A stretch of DNA of 24,385 bases, taken from positions 1-24,385 of IMG/VR virus record IMGVR_UViG_3300017996_000017. The stretch is one strand, 5' to 3'. This DNA comes from a virus. A program made the translations under genes and the position numbers. This document shows positions 22,433-24,385 of the stretch, one piece after another. The notes under the pieces were generated by a model. That model was not told the origin of the DNA and made no database searches. It saw nothing but the letters and a program-made list of their open reading frames with translations. How positions within the stretch are numbered: the first letter of the stretch is position 1; each line of letters starts with the position of its first letter.

Positions 22433-22630
22433 ATGCTCAAGGGAAGAAAAGTCAAGTGGATCCAGGCCGCGACCGAGAGAATGAAGCGCAGGGGTACGGT
22501 CGGCAAATTCGGAAAGGCCACGCCGAAAAAGATCGCCGCGGCCAAGCGCGAAGGTGGAACGCGGGAAAAAGAAGCTGTGTTCGCGCAGAACATGAAGAAA
22601 GCGGCCGCCAAAAGGAAACACGGTAAATGA
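22433..22630 (+). CDS. Small Lys-rich phage protein
   Basis: 65 residues, about one third Lys/Arg, beginning MLKGRKVKWIQAATERMKRRG and ending KKAAAKRKHGK. The middle, GTVGKFGKATPKKIAAAKREGG, followed by REKEAVFAQNMKK, resembles small basic phage proteins with a GGxxxKxAxFAxNxKK ending. AGGAGGGTG precedes the ATG. Its TGA overlaps the next ATG (ATGA 22627-22630). It shares composition and the LKGR opening with the protein at 12382. Nucleic-acid binding is likely from charge alone; function is unknown. Confidence 0.62.
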   Translation: MLKGRKVKWIQAATERMKRRGTVGKFGKATPKKIAAAKREGGTREKEAVFAQNMKKAAAKRKHGK

Positions 22631-23040
22631 CGATCGAAACGTACATCCGCGCGCAGATGGTTCGCTTTGCAATCCAGCAGGGCGCGCGCTACGGCGGCAC
22701 GAGCTGCATGATCGCGATCGCGTTCACGCTTCGCAACCGGGTTTTTGCCGGCTGGGGAAGCTGGCTCGAAATGGTCGAGAAGGCACCGTCGCACCTGGCG
22801 AACCGGGAAATTCCCGAAGAGGACATCGGCCGAGTACTCCGCAGCGGCGACGGCCGGATCATGCTCGCACGGATCGATGAGATCTACGCGCGGCCGGAGT
22901 CAGAGGACATCACCGGCGGCGCGCTTTTTTGGGTGGATCCAAACCTGCCGATCGTCGAGGCGTTCAAAAAGGACGTGATCGGAAGGCCCGAAGAGCACGC
23001 GCGCATCGCGCACATTGGGCCGTTGTGGTTTTTCAAGTGA
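22627..23040 (+). CDS. SleB-like (cell wall hydrolase family) protein, probably degenerate
   Basis: 137 residues. CMIAIAFTLRNRVFAGWGSWLEMVEKAP (27-54) and LARIDEIYARPESEDITGGALFWVDPN (80-106) fit the C-terminal pattern of SleB-type cell wall hydrolases, where the DxTGGALxF element is conserved. The usual N-terminal GEARGE motif with the catalytic glutamate is absent; that position reads QQGARYGGTS. The protein may therefore be a non-catalytic relative, perhaps a virion-associated wall-binding or structural protein, or it may use another acid. It is the only lysis-type candidate in the window. Overlap with the upstream stop implies coupled translation. Confidence 0.5.
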   Translation: MTIETYIRAQMVRFAIQQGARYGGTSCMIAIAFTLRNRVFAGWGSWLEMVEKAPSHLANREIPEEDIGRVLRSGDGRIMLARIDEIYARPESEDITGGALFWVDPNLPIVEAFKKDVIGRPEEHARIAHIGPLWFFK

Positions 23041-23046
23041 GGAAGC

Positions 23047-23700
23047 ATGGCAACGAACATCACTCTCGAAGTTAGTCTCGAAAGCATCCTCGGCGGCGCG
23101 AGCCTGCAGGGATACGTCGACGTTGTGCTCTGCAACTTCGGGACCGTGCCGCCGGCAGTCGCCGGCGTGGGCATGCTGGCCGATGCGGGGATCCCGCAGC
23201 TCGAAGGGCCTGCATCTTCCTTCACTTTCAATCTGTACGGAAACGATCAGATCACGCCCAGCGGCAGTTTTTACGCGATCACGATCTACGACGAGAACAA
23301 ACAGCCCGTGCAGACCGGCAACTACATCCTCACGGGAACAGCCACGCTGCAGCTCTCGAACCTCACGCCGATCGTTGAACCGCCGCCGAACAGCCCGTCA
23401 AACTACATCATCAACAACAACGCGAGCGGCGCGCTGACGATCAACGTGGCAGGCTACAGCGGCCCGGTCGTCATCGATCTGACCTTGACGGGCAACCTGG
23501 TCCTCACTCTTTCGGGATTTACCCGCGGCCAGCTGATCCAGTTCATCATTCAGCAGAACGGAATCGGCGGCTACGGCATCACCTGGCCGGCGAATGTGAT
23601 CAACCCGGCAGCGATCGATCCGACAGCAAACAGCATCACAACTCAGAATTTTGTGGTGAGCGCAAACGGCAACATTTACCCTGCGCTTGGATGGAGCTAG
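23047..23700 (+). CDS. Tail fibre / receptor-binding accessory protein
   Basis: 217 residues, all beta-type. The central part, SFTFNLYGNDQITPSGSFYAITIYDENKQPVQTGNYILTGTATLQLSNLTPI (about 58-109), matches a common N-terminal adaptor segment of phage tail fibres (GND.ITP.GTFY.I...D..G). A Pro/Asn linker follows, then a beta region with repeated hydrophobic strands (VVIDLTLTGNLVLTLSGFTRGQLIQFIIQQNGIGGYGITWP) like carbohydrate-contacting fibre domains. GAGGAA precedes the ATG. It is directly followed by a second fibre-like gene. Confidence 0.62.
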   Translation: MATNITLEVSLESILGGASLQGYVDVVLCNFGTVPPAVAGVGMLADAGIPQLEGPASSFTFNLYGNDQITPSGSFYAITIYDENKQPVQTGNYILTGTATLQLSNLTPIVEPPPNSPSNYIINNNASGALTINVAGYSGPVVIDLTLTGNLVLTLSGFTRGQLIQFIIQQNGIGGYGITWPANVINPAAIDPTANSITTQNFVVSANGNIYPALGWS

Positions 23701-23702
23701 AA

Positions 23703-24385
23703 ATGAAACTCTGGTCACGAATCTTTTATTTCGCGCTCACCCTGGCGGCGCCGGCGATCGCGCAGCAAAACATCCCGCCCTTCACGACGACCTACGGAAA
23801 TTTCAGCGCCGGCATCAAGCTGCAGGGAAGCTACGGGCTCGCTGGTTACTGCCTGATTTCGACCGGCTCGGGAAGCGCGTGGCTTCCTTGCTCATCCGGA
23901 TCCGGAATTACGCAGCTCACCGGCGACGCGATCGCTGGACCCGGCACGGGCTCGCAGGTTGTCACCGTGAAGGGCCTCAACAGCGTGCCGTTCTGCACCG
24001 GCTTTTCGCCGACCAACGGCCAGGCCGTGACGCTCACCACGGCGAGCTCGCCAAATCCATGCTGGACGGCCGCGACACCGAGCGGATCGGGAATCTCGCA
24101 ATTAACCGGCGACGTGGCGGCAGGGCCAGGATCTGGATCGCAGGCCGCCACGGTGAACGGCCTCAAAGGCGTGCCGTTCTGCACTGGATTCACGCCTACC
24201 AACGGCCAGGCCTTGACGCTCACGACGGCGAGCTCTCCGAATCCCTGCTACACCGCAGCCAGCCCCAGCGGATCTGGAACCGTCAACAGCGGATCATCTT
24301 ACGCGCCGACTTACTATCCGAGCCCTGGCGGAACAGCGGTAAGCGGTGCAACGCCGTTCAGCGGGATCCAGTACGACTCGACGAG
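23703..24385 (+). CDS. Exported repeat-containing fibre-like protein (partial, runs off the window)
   Basis: At least 227 residues; open to the right edge. GGAG (23693-23696) is 6 bases before ATG 23703. A Sec signal peptide is evident: MKLWSR, hydrophobic IFYFALTLAAP, and an AIA|Q cleavage after residue 20. The mature protein is Gly/Ser/Thr-rich. Residues 69-130 and 131-192 are two tandem 62-residue repeats, each opening (I)(T/S)QLTGD..AGPG.GSQ and carrying one FC...PC cysteine pair (C98/C120 and C160/C182). C50 and C63 form a third pair before the repeats. QLTGDV.AGPGSGSQ is a typical phage-fibre element, but a Sec signal on a fibre is unusual. It may be an exported adhesin or a surface-displayed fibre-like protein. 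Confidence 0.66.
   Translation, partial: MKLWSRIFYFALTLAAPAIAQQNIPPFTTTYGNFSAGIKLQGSYGLAGYCLISTGSGSAWLPCSSGSGITQLTGDAIAGPGTGSQVVTVKGLNSVPFCTGFSPTNGQAVTLTTASSPNPCWTAATPSGSGISQLTGDVAAGPGSGSQAATVNGLKGVPFCTGFTPTNGQALTLTTASSPNPCYTAASPSGSGTVNSGSSYAPTYYPSPGGTAVSGATPFSGIQYDST
23907..24278 (+). repeat. Two tandem 186-bp (62-residue) repeats
   Basis: Unit 1 covers 23907-24092 and unit 2 covers 24093-24278, in frame within the fibre-like gene with no insertion between them. Identical protein stretches include TGF, PTNGQA, TLTTASSPNPC and PSGSG, with conservative changes elsewhere. The units have diverged at the DNA level, so the duplication is not fresh. Further copies may lie beyond the right edge. 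Confidence 0.85.

Noticed and set aside
1-24385. CRISPR array, tRNA, rRNA, integrase, attachment sites, insertion sequences
   Set aside because: No regular direct-repeat spacing, no cloverleaf-like gene, no recombinase or transposase motif was seen in any reading frame.

Overview
The window is a tightly packed, entirely plus-strand late (virion-morphogenesis) region of a tailed phage or prophage. I count 30 genes, and no gap between genes exceeds about 90 bases. The set is podovirus-like: a terminase large subunit, a long P22-style portal of about 710 residues, a scaffold-like protein, an N4-gp56-family major capsid protein, neck/tail proteins, three large low-complexity proteins that look like DNA-ejection proteins, and tail-fibre-type proteins. 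I see no tape measure, sheath, integrase, repressor, tRNA or CRISPR array. DNA is GC-rich. The host is probably a GC-rich Gram-negative bacterium. Acidobacteriota is my guess, from the style of the exported repeat-containing fibre protein at the right end (QLTGD...GPGSGSQ), but this is not proven.

Layout. Bases 26-1737 carry a PD-(D/E)XK endonuclease, a zinc-finger/AT-hook protein, a beta-rich virion-type protein and a His-rich protein. Bases 1741-5750 hold terL, a 63-residue protein that looks like the Acb2/Tad1 hairpin family of anti-CBASS cyclic-nucleotide sponges, and the portal. Bases 5754-8005 hold small accessory proteins: a membrane peptide, an HTH protein that could be the missing small terminase, a zinc protein and Ala-rich/helical proteins. 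Bases 8005-10548 hold scaffold, capsid and a zinc-binding protein. Bases 10615-16193 hold an exported beta-rich protein and the neck/tail proteins. Bases 16202-22423 hold a GNAT-like protein and the ejection-protein group. Bases 22433-24385 hold a small basic protein, a SleB-like protein without the usual catalytic motif, and fibre proteins running off the right edge.

Many neighbours overlap by 1-4 bases (ATGA, GTGA, TAATG), so translation is probably coupled across one or a few long transcripts. The best internal transcription break is a 15-bp terminator-like hairpin at 10554-10592, behind the capsid block.

The most unusual content: (1) the Acb2-like gene wedged between terL and portal; (2) a strongly hydrophobic N-terminal segment on the major capsid protein; (3) two virion-type proteins with Sec signal peptides and an even number of cysteines, one of which appears to be an exported relative of a cysteine-free protein elsewhere in the window; (4) a beta module shared by two different tail genes; (5) a 62-residue tandem repeat with one Cys pair per unit in the terminal fibre gene.
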